A stretch of DNA of 64,000 bases, from positions 186,001 through 250,000 of the forward strand of contig NZ_JBNWEO010000015.1 of NCBI RefSeq assembly GCF_050496765.1, read 5' to 3'. Positions 26,182 to 33,593 of the stretch are shown piece by piece; within the stretch, counting starts at the first letter, position 1, and the number at the start of each line of letters is the position of its first letter. The position numbers and the translations under genes were made by a program. The DNA comes from JAEVLT01 sp050496765 (lineage in GTDB: Bacteria; Bacillota; Bacilli; Bacillales; Cytobacillaceae). The notes beneath the pieces were generated by a model. It saw only the letters and a program-made list of their open reading frames with translations. It did not search any database and had not been told where the DNA came from.

Positions 26182-26208
26182 TTGAATAGGCAATGGAAAT
26201 CCTATAAA
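26182..26208 (+). promoter_or_regulatory. Putative promoter of the 127-residue gene
   Basis: TTGAAT (26182-26187) and TATAAA (26203-26208) are 15 bases apart. The spacing is short, but a start near 26215 fits a coding start at 26248. Confidence 0.4.
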
Positions 26209-26247
26209 ATGGACAGACAGATTGAATTGATTTTATGGGGTGATAGG

Positions 26248-26631
26248 TTGAAACAAATCATTCAATTCGATAATCCATTGCGGGATAAAATTCACTTTTT
26301 TGAAATAAAACTTGAAAAAATTTGCGCTGACCTAAGACAAGCATATCAGGCAAAATTTGAGAAATCCGGGAAGCGTCTCGTTATTGAATTAATCCGCAAC
26401 CAAAATAGGAAAAACGCTCACCAAATAGATGTTTTTGCAGACAAATACGAGTCATTTATTGAAATTGGGATCGAAATCGGAACGGAATACTACCCAAACG
26501 GATATATCCCTATTTGGAAGGTAAAAACTGAATGGTTTCAAAAAATAGGATATTTATCAAACCACAGTGAAGTGGAAATCCAACACATGATCCATTCGAT
26601 GGTTGTGGAAATGCTCGAGGATCAAATTTAA
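26248..26631 (+). CDS. Hypothetical protein
   Basis: I do not recognise this 127-residue soluble protein. The frame is open from 26158, but that start would lie inside the ctpA terminator. GGGGTGAT just before TTG 26248 makes it the better start. The middle has an amphipathic helix rich in Glu/Lys (KIHFFEIKLEKICADLRQAY) and a later beta-strand region (FIEIGIEIGTEYYPNGYIPI). No metal-binding or catalytic motif is visible. It stands alone between ctpA and a secreted protein gene. Confidence 0.55.
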   Translation: MKQIIQFDNPLRDKIHFFEIKLEKICADLRQAYQAKFEKSGKRLVIELIRNQNRKNAHQIDVFADKYESFIEIGIEIGTEYYPNGYIPIWKVKTEWFQKIGYLSNHSEVEIQHMIHSMVVEMLEDQI

Positions 26632-26741
26632 CAAAGTGAACAGCAATTCGCTTCACCCATTTCGGGATCCATTTCAGTGAATGATTATGTGTAATTCAGG
26701 TAACGCTTTAAATAGCTCATGTCCTGAAATGGGGGATTCCA

Positions 26742-27566
26742 ATGAGAAAAGCAGCATTTTTTCTATTGCTCATTCTTTTATTTCTCAAAAGCAGCAATGC
26801 TGCCAGTGCGGAAACCGTTCAATTGAAAATTGAAATGCTTCCGTGGACAGAAGTGAATCACCTGCTGCCGAAATATTCTAAATTTGATGTTCTTGATGTT
26901 GAATCCGGGAAAAGGTTTCACGTTCAACGCAGGGCAGGAAGCAATCATGCTGATGTGCAGCCGCTTACTGCAAAAGACACCAGGATCATGAAGCAAATCT
27001 ATAACGGAAAATGGAGCTGGAAACGGCGGGCTATTTATGTCATTTACCATGATCAATGGATTGCCGCTTCCATGCACGGAATGCTGCATGGTGCAGGTGC
27101 ACTGAAAAATAATTTTCCCGGTCATTTTTGCATCCATTTTTATGGAAGCAAAACCCATCGAACCAAATCGATGGATTTAGCGCATATGTTGATGATTTTT
27201 AAAGCTGCCGGGGTGCTCGATGGATATTTAAACAAGGCAGATCCGTATGAGGCAGTACGGGCCTATATAGCCGGTATTAAGCAGCAAGATAAGCGAATTG
27301 TATCCGGTCTGTCATTGCAAACTTTTGCTTGGGATAAAATTCTTTCGCAGATTGATACGATAAAAATAGCGAGATTGCCTTTATTGCCGCCAGAAGATTT
27401 AACGGAAGAAATCAATCTAGAGATCCCGATTGAGCTTGATTTAGTGCAACAAAAAAAGGGGCGGCAGCAATTTAAGGGAACGCTCCGTTTGTTGAGATTC
27501 TCACCCATTGAGCGTTGGAAAATAGACTCCTCGGATTTTTTCCGGCAACTTGATGTGCAGCTCTGA
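26742..27566 (+). CDS. Secreted protein with H-G and G-H-F-C-x-H motifs
   Basis: The 274-residue protein has an N-terminal signal peptide ending near SAETVQ. The central block contains two striking motifs: SMHGMLHGAGALKNNFPG and GHFCIHFYGSKTH. I remember similar blocks in clostridial and bacillar proteins that carry LysM or amidase-associated domains, but I know no assigned function. The clustered His/Cys residues suggest a cell-wall enzyme of the L,D-transpeptidase type or a metal site; this is inference. The C-terminal 60 residues look like a separate beta domain. It is monocistronic with a strong terminator. Confidence 0.7.
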   Translation: MRKAAFFLLLILLFLKSSNAASAETVQLKIEMLPWTEVNHLLPKYSKFDVLDVESGKRFHVQRRAGSNHADVQPLTAKDTRIMKQIYNGKWSWKRRAIYVIYHDQWIAASMHGMLHGAGALKNNFPGHFCIHFYGSKTHRTKSMDLAHMLMIFKAAGVLDGYLNKADPYEAVRAYIAGIKQQDKRIVSGLSLQTFAWDKILSQIDTIKIARLPLLPPEDLTEEINLEIPIELDLVQQKKGRQQFKGTLRLLRFSPIERWKIDSSDFFRQLDVQL

Positions 27567-27600
27567 TTTCATTGAGGAAAATTAAACTCAATGAAGATGG

Positions 27601-27647
27601 AAACACCTCTTACTAAAGTAAAACGACACGGTAAGAGGTGTTTTTTT
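27601..27647 (+). terminator. Terminator after the secreted protein gene
   Basis: Perfect 13-bp arms (27601-27613 and 27631-27643) are followed by T residues. It may also serve the convergent minus-strand gene. Confidence 0.9.
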
Positions 27648-27652
27648 GAAGA

Positions 27653-27901
27653 TTAAATTGTTTTTTCTCCGAATTTAATGAAAGTTCGTTCATCTTCGAT
27701 TAGGCCACAGGCGGCGCATTGCACTTTCAGTTCAGGTCCGTTATAAGAAAGGTGAAATGGCGCAAGCTCTCCTTCCGTATATTCATTAACTACCATTCCC
27801 GTGTGCGGATCCAGTTTCACAGCCTTCGGGACTTGATGTATAATGTTAAAACGGCTGCGGTTCGTTTTGCAGTTAGGGCATCGATAAGGTGAATTTGACA
27901 A
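27653..27901 (-). CDS. Small zinc-ribbon protein
   Basis: This 82-residue protein has CPNC near the N-terminus and CAAC near residue 62, a split zinc ribbon. Between them is a hydrophilic segment (DPHTGMVVNEYTEGELAPF). It resembles small zinc-ribbon proteins common in Bacillus genomes, for which I know no function. Its stop lies only six bases from the terminator of the convergent gene. The start codon was not questioned because the N-terminus leads straight into the first Cys pair. Confidence 0.75.
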   Translation of the reverse strand: MSNSPYRCPNCKTNRSRFNIIHQVPKAVKLDPHTGMVVNEYTEGELAPFHLSYNGPELKVQCAACGLIEDERTFIKFGEKTI

Positions 27902-27998
27902 TGCGTTCCAACTCCTTTAGGTCTATATTTACTTTTATTTTTTGCATAAGCTCTGCAAATATGTAACAATGCAAATGAGAATGAAAACGGAGTGAAGA

Positions 27999-28289
27999 AT
28001 GTTGAATAAAGGGATCTCGGATTATGATTTTTTAGTGCAGGAATATCAAAAATTGTGGAAAAATCGCAGCCTCATCGGGGTGGAAAAGAATAGTGAATCG
28101 ATTTTAAAACAATCGATTACAAAAGAGCTTCTTGACGAGTATTCCCATCCAAGAGTAAGAAAAAACAAGTATGAAAAATTTTATTTGTCGATAAAGAAAA
28201 TTTTGGCCGCTCCAATTATACCAGAAGCGAAGCTGGAGCTGATCCGGTTATATGATGAACAAATGGAGAGACTAAGTAAGGAAGAATAG
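27999..28289 (+). CDS. Hypothetical protein (96 residues)
   Basis: A soluble, lysine-rich, mainly helical protein that I do not recognise. ATG 27999 has GGAG a few bases upstream. The C-terminus (PEAKLELIRLYDEQMERLSKEE) looks like an amphipathic helix. It is followed by a bidirectional terminator facing the minus-strand spore cluster. Confidence 0.6.
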   Translation: MLNKGISDYDFLVQEYQKLWKNRSLIGVEKNSESILKQSITKELLDEYSHPRVRKNKYEKFYLSIKKILAAPIIPEAKLELIRLYDEQMERLSKEE

Positions 28290-28375
28290 GTTTGTAGAAC
28301 AAAATTGCTCGGGAATCGCCAGTCAAAACAAAACGAACACTTCATTTTGAATAAATGGTATGAACGAAAACCACT

Positions 28376-28409
28376 AAAAGAGGCAGCCGATTTAAGACTG
28401 TCTCTTTCA
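28376..28409. terminator. Bidirectional terminator between the 96-residue gene and the spore cluster
   Basis: AAAAGAGGCAG (28376-28386) pairs with CTGTCTCTTT (28398-28407) with one wobble. On each strand the stem is followed by a short T-run. Confidence 0.65.
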
Positions 28410-28778
28410 TCACGTCTCTTCTTTTTTCGCGCGAATTTGCACTTTTGCTTTCTGGTTGATTTTTTCTTCCGCGGCTTTGGCGATGTCACCTTCAAAGCTT
28501 GTGCCAATATTTAATTTTCCAGATAGATCTTTTATGCCAAGCTGTCCAAAATTATTGGCATAATCGAGCTTTTCAATTACCACTTTGTCAATCTGTATGT
28601 TTTCAATATGAATTGTTGGCGGTTCTTCCTTCTTTTCAGGTGTTGTTTGTTTTTTCGGAGTGCTCTCTGTTTGTTTTTCTTTTAAAAAGGTTTCCATCTT
28701 GGATACTTTTTTCTCTAGATCCATTAGTCTCCTGACAACCCTATCGTCTTTTTTAAAAAAGCGATTGAAGAATCGCAT
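28410..28778 (-). CDS. GerPC-like spore protein
   Basis: This 122-residue protein has an N-terminal coiled coil (DLEKKVSKMETFLKE), a Pro/Lys linker, and a C-terminal motif IHIENIQIDKVVIEKL followed by DLSGKLNIGTSFEG. The latter resembles the end of GerPC, which I recall as IEKIEYKFDQLKVETLEG followed by TLNIG. GerP proteins make the spore coat permeable to germinants. Here the gene is the last of a five-gene minus-strand run with two Hsp20-like and two GerPA/PF-like genes, so a spore-coat role is likely. It follows the Hsp20 gene by 14 bases, with GAGGCGTGG as ribosome site. Confidence 0.6.
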   Translation of the reverse strand: MRFFNRFFKKDDRVVRRLMDLEKKVSKMETFLKEKQTESTPKKQTTPEKKEEPPTIHIENIQIDKVVIEKLDYANNFGQLGIKDLSGKLNIGTSFEGDIAKAAEEKINQKAKVQIRAKKEET

Positions 28779-28792
28779 AGCACGCCACGCCT

Positions 28793-29266
28793 CTAATCGG
28801 ATGAGGATTCAAATGAAATTGGAATAGCTTCCATATCTTCGGCTTTAACCGGCATGGAAATCACTAAAACGCCATCGGCCACTTCATTTGTGCACTGGTC
28901 GGGAAGAATTGGAAAGGGGAGCGTTAGCTCTTTTTTAAACTTACGGTTTACTCTTTCTTTTAAATAGTATTTGCCGTTAGCTTGCAGTGCCTTTAGCTCC
29001 CCGGTAATAACTACCGTCTGCTCGTTAACGGCAACTTGGATATCATGCCTTTTTAACCCGGGTATTTCAATTTCAGCAATCAAAAAACCATCTGTCTCAA
29101 ACAAATCGCATTTGGGCGCATATTCTTGCGGAAGGGAAAACGGATTTACCATCTGACCCATTTCATTTTTTTCTGCTGTTTTATCAGTAAAAATCTGATT
29201 CCAAAAACCTTGAGCCTGGTATTGCTGGGCGAGATCAAGCCACTGTTTTAATTTATCAATTTCCAT
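28793..29266 (-). CDS. Hsp20/alpha-crystallin family protein
   Basis: This 157-residue protein has an alpha-crystallin domain from about residue 55: CDLFETDGFLIAEIEIPGLK, DIQVAVNEQTVVITGE and a closing VADGVLVISMPVK. Small heat-shock proteins hold unfolding clients; Bacillus coat proteins CotM and CotP share the fold. ATG 29266 has GGGGTGAT immediately upstream and is preferred over the further ATG at 29302. Position in a GerP-like cluster points to a coat protein rather than a heat-shock chaperone. Confidence 0.8.
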   Translation of the reverse strand: MEIDKLKQWLDLAQQYQAQGFWNQIFTDKTAEKNEMGQMVNPFSLPQEYAPKCDLFETDGFLIAEIEIPGLKRHDIQVAVNEQTVVITGELKALQANGKYYLKERVNRKFKKELTLPFPILPDQCTNEVADGVLVISMPVKAEDMEAIPISFESSSD

Positions 29267-29343
29267 AAAATCACCCCATAAGATGATGGCTACTTCCATC
29301 ATATTTTTGAGTTAGAAAAAAATGCAAAAAAAATCGACGCTGG

Positions 29344-29814
29344 TTAAATTTCAGTCACGTCTATTTGGGAAAATTGCATATCGATGTTTTTCGGTATACG
29401 TACTTCAAGAATTCCATCCCGATAATTAGCTGCCGCCCCTTTTTTCCTAACGATTGCCGGCAGGGTGATTGAATGTTTATCCTCATAATTAGGAATGTGT
29501 TCGACAAGCAGTTTATTGGATGTATGGTAAATGGCCATTTGCTTTAACCATTCTTCATTTTTAATTGGAATCCGCACAAAAACAAAATCATGGGTTTCAA
29601 ATGTGGTCGATTGAAGCGCATCCTGGCTTTGCTGGGATCCAATTGGTGATTGAAATTGATTGAGCATGTCTTGAGGATTCATCATTCCTCTCATCGTTCC
29701 TGGGATCATTTTTTCCATAATATCTTGAACGTACTTGTCGATTTCCTCCGGTTTCATTTGTTGGAGCATATTTTTGGAGTCTTTATTAAATGGGAATATA
29801 TTCCATGGAAACAT
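29344..29814 (-). CDS. Divergent Hsp20-like spore coat candidate
   Basis: The 156-residue protein carries a weak alpha-crystallin-like region in its C-terminal half: FETHDFVFVRIPIKNEEWLK, HSITLPAIVRKKGAAANYRDG and ILEVRIPKN, ending as Hsp20 domains do. The N-terminal 60 residues are Met/Gln/Pro rich, as in several coat proteins. GAAAGGATG precedes ATG 29814. It lies between the other Hsp20 gene and the GerPA/PF-like genes on the same strand. Assignment as coat protein is inference. Confidence 0.65.
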   Translation of the reverse strand: MFPWNIFPFNKDSKNMLQQMKPEEIDKYVQDIMEKMIPGTMRGMMNPQDMLNQFQSPIGSQQSQDALQSTTFETHDFVFVRIPIKNEEWLKQMAIYHTSNKLLVEHIPNYEDKHSITLPAIVRKKGAAANYRDGILEVRIPKNIDMQFSQIDVTEI

Positions 29815-29837
29815 GTTGATTCATCCTTTCAGCCAAG

Positions 29838-30080
29838 TTAAAATTGGTTTGAAATAGGTGCAGAAGGGTTCGCAATTTGGTCCTGGTCACTGACGTCAAA
29901 ATCGCCTACTCCATTTGCTGAGAAGGAGCCGTTTGGAGACAGATCGCCAAAGGCCATATTGGTGCCAACCCATTTGGAGTTTGCGGTATGGCTGTTATGG
30001 ACGGCTGGGCCAAAGGCCATATTGGCATTGTTGTTGAGTGCGTTCGTTTTTATATTAAAAATATTGATTTGAAAAGGCAT
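29838..30080 (-). CDS. GerPA/GerPF-like spore protein, copy 2
   Basis: The 80-residue protein begins MPFQINIFNIKTNALNNNAN and has the GerPA/PF-type pattern of a small beta protein: a central Gly, then ANSKWVG and FGDLSPNGSF. It is unusually rich in Asn, Ser and Ala. It is closely related to the neighbouring gene, indicating a tandem duplication. The C-terminus DQDQIANPSAPISNQF parallels NPANVLSNQM in the neighbour. GerPA/PF proteins support germinant passage through the coat. Confidence 0.75.
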   Translation of the reverse strand: MPFQINIFNIKTNALNNNANMAFGPAVHNSHTANSKWVGTNMAFGDLSPNGSFSANGVGDFDVSDQDQIANPSAPISNQF

Positions 30081-30095
30081 TTCATTTCAGTCCTT

Positions 30096-30338
30096 TTACA
30101 TTTGATTTGAAAGGACGTTTGCCGGATTTGCGATGTCGCCCATATCGTTTACGTCCGGATCAATAAAAACATTTTCCATTGCTGCTGTTGGTGGAGCAAA
30201 ATCACCGTAGGATGCATTGTGACCCTGGGACTTAGAATTGGCGGTAGGGGCGTTATGAAGGGCTTCACCAATATTTATAGACCCGTTATTCGAAACACTG
30301 TTGACTTTTAAACTGAAGATATTGATTACAGTCTGCAT
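30096..30338 (-). CDS. GerPA/GerPF-like spore protein, copy 1
   Basis: This is the first gene of the minus-strand spore cluster; it has exactly the same length (80 residues) as its downstream copy. Shared positions include INIF-LK-N at the N-terminus, G-A-HN--TANSK in the middle and NP----SNQ at the end. AAAGGAAGTGACAGG precedes the ATG. A candidate sigma-K promoter lies at 30368-30396. Confidence 0.75.
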   Translation of the reverse strand: MQTVINIFSLKVNSVSNNGSINIGEALHNAPTANSKSQGHNASYGDFAPPTAAMENVFIDPDVNDMGDIANPANVLSNQM

Positions 30339-30367
30339 CCTGTCACTTCCTTTTGTCGGTCTTATCC

Positions 30368-30396
30368 CATATTATGCAGATAAACGCCCATTCGTT
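30368..30396 (-). promoter_or_regulatory. Candidate sigma-K promoter of the GerP-like/Hsp20-like cluster
   Basis: On the minus strand AAC (30394-30396) and CATAATATG (30368-30376) are 17 bases apart. This fits the late mother-cell consensus AC-N16/17-CATANNNTA with one mismatch, about 30 bases before the first ATG. Confidence 0.45.
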
Positions 30397-30513
30397 ATTA
30401 AAACTTATCGGCAACCTTTTGAATTGGCAAATAAATATTTGCAAATCTTGAAAATTCTTTTTACCATAGAAGAGAATGATCGAACAAAATTGGGTATTGC
30501 GAGGTTATCGTTT

Positions 30514-31284
30514 GTGAAGGAAAAAATTGCACTGATTACCGGCGGATCGGCCGGGATTGGGAAACGAACAGCTTACTATTTAGCCAAACAAGGATACCAG
30601 CTAGCAATCAACTACAGGCAAAGTGAATCAGAAGCTTCTTCCTTGGCAAAGCATTTGACAGATACATACGGAACGAAAAATGACTGTTTTCAAGCGGACA
30701 TTGCGAATGAAAAAGAGTGCATCCGAATGGTTGAACAGGTACTTTCTGTTTTTTCCTCCATTGATATCTTGATACATAACGCAGGTCCATATATTCATCA
30801 GCCGAAAAAAATGACTGAATACACTTTTGAAGAATGGAATTACTTAATGAACGGAAATCTGGCATCCGCTTTTTTCTTAGCAAAACTGATTATTCCTCAT
30901 ATGCGGGAAAAAAAGTGGGGTAGGGTTATAACGTTCGGTTTTGACCGGGTTGAGACGGCTCCAGGCTGGATTTATCGTTCTGCTTTTGCAGCTGCAAAAA
31001 CAGGTTTAGCCTCGCTGACAAGAACGATCGCCCTTGAAGAAGCTGAAAATGGAATCACGGCCAATATGGTTTGCCCTGGTGATATTACAAAAGAATGGAA
31101 GGAAAAGAACATAGCTGATGCAGTCATTTTTGATCAGCAAACGCCTGTTGGCAGACCTGGAACAGGAGAAGATGTTGCGCGCGTGATTGCTTTTCTTGCT
31201 GATGAGCAATCCAGCTTTATAACAGGAAGCATCATTCCAGTTACAGGTGGGGTTGATGTTCTCAGCAAGCGAATGAAAATCTGA
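30514..31284 (+). CDS. SDR-family protein lacking the catalytic Tyr
   Basis: This 256-residue protein has the short-chain dehydrogenase fold: ITGGSAGIGKRTAYYLA (dinucleotide site), IHNAGPYIH (the NAG motif) and a C-terminal FITGSIIPVTGG. At the active site the YxxxK motif reads FAAAK in SAFAAAKTGLASLT, so Tyr is replaced by Phe, and the usual Ser in the preceding strand is missing (VITFGFDRV). I recall the same change in other Bacillus relatives. The protein may bind NAD(P) without normal catalysis. The start is GTG 30514 with GAGGT eight bases before it; the longer upstream frame overlaps the divergent spore gene. Confidence 0.8.
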   Translation: MKEKIALITGGSAGIGKRTAYYLAKQGYQLAINYRQSESEASSLAKHLTDTYGTKNDCFQADIANEKECIRMVEQVLSVFSSIDILIHNAGPYIHQPKKMTEYTFEEWNYLMNGNLASAFFLAKLIIPHMREKKWGRVITFGFDRVETAPGWIYRSAFAAAKTGLASLTRTIALEEAENGITANMVCPGDITKEWKEKNIADAVIFDQQTPVGRPGTGEDVARVIAFLADEQSSFITGSIIPVTGGVDVLSKRMKI

Positions 31285-31365
31285 TCATTGCCCAATAGAT
31301 GGACATGTTCACTAAAAAGTCAAAAATTGCAATGAAACAGTTCGAATTACCTGAATAAAAAACTT

Positions 31366-31403
31366 CTTTTCGTTGATAATAGGAGGTAATCATCAACGAA
31401 AAG
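31366..31403 (+). promoter_or_regulatory. Hairpin in front of a 52-residue gene
   Basis: Perfect 12-bp arms CTTTTCGTTGAT (31366-31377) and ATCAACGAAAAG (31392-31403) enclose a 14-base loop containing AGGAGGT. The 3' arm runs into the AAGGGGT ribosome site of the following gene, so the structure could control its translation. No T-run follows, so it is not a terminator. Confidence 0.55.
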
Positions 31404-31413
31404 GGGTAATGAG

Positions 31414-31572
31414 ATGAATTTTAAATTAAATCGAATTAATCCAAATCAAACACAAGTTTTTTTCGATGATGGAAGGTTTGAAACATTGACAGACGAAGAA
31501 CTTGATGAACTTATGCTTTATATGGGATTGAGTGAAGCCAATGAGGGGATCAATATGAATCTCATTGAATAA
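31414..31572 (+). CDS. Small hypothetical protein (52 residues)
   Basis: It begins MNFKLNRINPNQTQVFFDDG and ends with an acidic helix (TDEELDELMLYMGLSEANEG). The start has AAGGGGT six bases upstream. It is followed directly by a bidirectional terminator. I do not recognise the family. The upstream hairpin suggests post-transcriptional control. Confidence 0.65.
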   Translation: MNFKLNRINPNQTQVFFDDGRFETLTDEELDELMLYMGLSEANEGINMNLIE

Positions 31573-31581
31573 AATCAGTAA

Positions 31582-31613
31582 AAAAAGACTAAATCGGCTG
31601 ATTTAGTCTTTTT
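31582..31613. terminator. Bidirectional terminator
   Basis: Perfect 14-bp arms 31582-31595 and 31600-31613 with A- and T-rich flanks separate the 52-residue gene from the convergent GNAT gene. Confidence 0.9.
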
Positions 31614-31622
31614 GCGTATTCT

Positions 31623-32183
31623 TTATGCTTCTAACCGATCGCTTTCGATTGGGCTATTGGCAGCTGTTCGCATGATGTGGAGTGTGTACTGGTCTTTGGA
31701 AATTTCGTACAAATCGTATACATCTCCTTTTGCATTAAGCTGTTCATAAATGGACTTTCTTGTCTCATTGGCTTTGACGACAAAAGGAAGTTTTTCAGCA
31801 GCTTTAATCGAGCGTATATTTTCTTTTTTGATTCGCATAAAGATGGTTTCAATGCCTAATTCAAAAAACAGTTCATTGAAAAACACTTCTTTTGCCGGGC
31901 TGTTATATCCTTTGCCATGGTAGGGCTTGCCGAGCCATGTTCCTAAAAAGCCAGCATGATTTTCAATATCGTATAAATTGATTGTTCCGATCGGCGATCC
32001 CCATTCATCTAAAATTGTTCGTGAAATTAACTCGCCGCGCTCTTCTGCTTCCATTGTTTGCTTTGTCATAAACAAAAATTCTTCATACGATGCTGCCTTT
32101 TGGCGCACAAAAGGGAAGACATCCGGATGCGTGATGAGTTCATATAAAATGTGACAATCTTGCAAATCACGTTTTTTCAGCAC
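31623..32183 (-). CDS. GNAT acetyltransferase (RimJ/RimL type)
   Basis: This 186-residue acetyltransferase shows the GNAT core: GSPIGTINLYDIENHAGFLG, then the acetyl-CoA loop GKPYHGKGYNSPAKEVFFNE and IRIKKENIRSIKAAEKL-like strand (MRIKKENIRSIKAAEKLPF). Relatives acetylate protein N-termini or small amines; the substrate here is unknown. GTG 32183 with GGAGG seven bases upstream is the best start; the longer open frame runs through the structured leader at 32231-32317. Confidence 0.8.
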   Translation of the reverse strand: MLKKRDLQDCHILYELITHPDVFPFVRQKAASYEEFLFMTKQTMEAEERGELISRTILDEWGSPIGTINLYDIENHAGFLGTWLGKPYHGKGYNSPAKEVFFNELFFELGIETIFMRIKKENIRSIKAAEKLPFVVKANETRKSIYEQLNAKGDVYDLYEISKDQYTLHIMRTAANSPIESDRLEA

Positions 32184-32230
32184 GATAATCCCTCCGATAA
32201 AGGGCATTCTGCTCCATACTAAAGAAGCAG

Positions 32231-32317
32231 CCCACCCTCGAAATTTTTTGTAAAGTATCCTAAAAAATTTCGGGGTGGGAATCGAACCCACTAGAACCAG
32301 TTCCCTGGTGGCGCACC
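32231..32317 (-). promoter_or_regulatory. Structured RNA-like element with tRNA T-arm-like hairpin and competing long stem
   Basis: Read on the minus strand, three hairpins follow each other: GGTG/CACC (32307-32317), ACCAG/CTGGT with a GGAA loop (32296-32309, overlapping the first), and GTGGG-TTCGATT-CCCAC (32275-32291), the exact form of a tRNA T-arm. The CCCAC strand of the last can instead pair in an 18-bp stem (32231-32249 with 32262-32279, one bulged base). No full cloverleaf can be built. It may be a cis-acting leader of the GNAT gene, an independent RNA, or a remnant of a tRNA-like attachment site. Confidence 0.5.
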
Positions 32318-32465
32318 ATTTGCCTTCCCTATATGATTTTTGTCGGTAGTATAGAAACAGTAAACCTCCTAAGGCTAACTAAAAGAATCATACAAGAAAA
32401 ACAATGAAAAAGATAGAGATTTTCGTTTAATTTTTTGTAAATATTATTGTAAATTTTTATCAAAA

Positions 32466-33593
32466 TTATGTTTGTGAAAAAACAATTTCACCGCCAATCA
32501 TTGTCCAAATCGGCTTGGCTAAATAATGAAACGGATGGTGACTCCATAACACCAAATCGGCATCTTTTCCAACTTCAATGCTGCCGAGTTTTTGGTCAAT
32601 TTTTAAGTTTCTTGCCGGAAGAATGGTAATTCCCTCTAATGCTTTTTGTTCGGACAGACCTTCACGTACAGCAATCCCCGCACAAATGTTCAAATATTGA
32701 ATCGGTGTATACGGGTGGTCTGTTGTAATTGACACTTCCACACCCCTGCTTGATAACTCATGATACGTTTTCCAAGTTTTATTTTTTAATTCAACTTTTG
32801 ACCGGCGCGTGAACGTTGGTCCCACAGAAACTTTTAATCCACGTCCAGAAAGTTCATCAGCGATTAGATGACCTTCTGTGCAATGTTCAATCCGCAAATC
32901 GAGATTAAACTCATCAGCAAATCTTGTTGCCGTGATAATATCATCTGCACGATGTGCGTGAATACGAACGGGAATTTCCCTCTTTAATGCCATTAATATA
33001 GGTGCCATTCGCAAATCCTCCGGCTTATCGGTATGCATCGCATCATAAAAGGCTTCACGCAGCATCCCCATAATCCCCATCCGCGTGATTGAATCATTTT
33101 TGCCATTGCTGTGGATCCGCTTTGGGTTTTCCCCTAAAGCGATTTTCAGACCGGCAATCTCACGCACAATCATTTTTTTAATATTTTTTCCGGCAGTTTT
33201 AATTACCGACGTTGTTCCGCCGATGACATTGGCGCTTCCAGGCATAATGTGCACCGTCGTAATACCGCTTTTGATAGCATCTGAAAATGCTGTATCAAAT
33301 GGATACACTCCATCGATCGCCCGGATATGCGGGGTCAGCGCTTCTGCTGTTTCATTTGCATCATTGCCCGCCCATCCTGTTCCTTCATCGTAAAGTCCAA
33401 GGTGGGTATGCACATCAATAAACCCGGGAAGGAGAAAATATTCGCCGCAATCAATCATTTTCACATTCGTACCCGTTGCAATTTTCTCACCAATTTTAAT
33501 GATTTTTCCATTTTCAATTAAAACATCTGCGCGCCGCACCGGTTCAGATGTAATCGGATAAATGGTTGCATTTTTTAATAATGTCTTTGTCAT
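32466..33593 (-). CDS. Amidohydrolase-family protein
   Basis: This 375-residue metal-dependent hydrolase has the TIM-barrel amidohydrolase pattern. FIDVHTHLG supplies the first His pair, PVRIHAHRADD and LRIEHCTEG the two middle His, and SITTDHPYTP the catalytic Asp region. The composite N- and C-terminal beta domain is present (GSIEVGKDADLVLW). It resembles imidazolonepropionase-like enzymes that act on cyclic amides, but HutI itself is longer and differs. The substrate is unknown. AAGGAAAGG precedes the ATG. It is followed on its own strand by the structured element and GNAT gene. Confidence 0.82.
   Translation of the reverse strand: MTKTLLKNATIYPITSEPVRRADVLIENGKIIKIGEKIATGTNVKMIDCGEYFLLPGFIDVHTHLGLYDEGTGWAGNDANETAEALTPHIRAIDGVYPFDTAFSDAIKSGITTVHIMPGSANVIGGTTSVIKTAGKNIKKMIVREIAGLKIALGENPKRIHSNGKNDSITRMGIMGMLREAFYDAMHTDKPEDLRMAPILMALKREIPVRIHAHRADDIITATRFADEFNLDLRIEHCTEGHLIADELSGRGLKVSVGPTFTRRSKVELKNKTWKTYHELSSRGVEVSITTDHPYTPIQYLNICAGIAVREGLSEQKALEGITILPARNLKIDQKLGSIEVGKDADLVLWSHHPFHYLAKPIWTMIGGEIVFSQT

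Noticed and set aside
30301..30513. N-terminal extension of the SDR protein by 71 residues
   Set aside because: It would overlap the divergent GerP-like gene and its promoter; GTG 30514 has a proper ribosome site and starts at the dinucleotide-binding motif.
32184..32291. Longer GNAT protein
   Set aside because: The extra 36 codons run through the structured element; GTG 32183 has GGAGG at the right distance.
32231..32317. Intact tRNA or tmRNA gene
   Set aside because: Only the T-arm fits. The acceptor stem cannot be closed and no seven-base anticodon loop is present; a tmRNA would reach far into the amidohydrolase gene.
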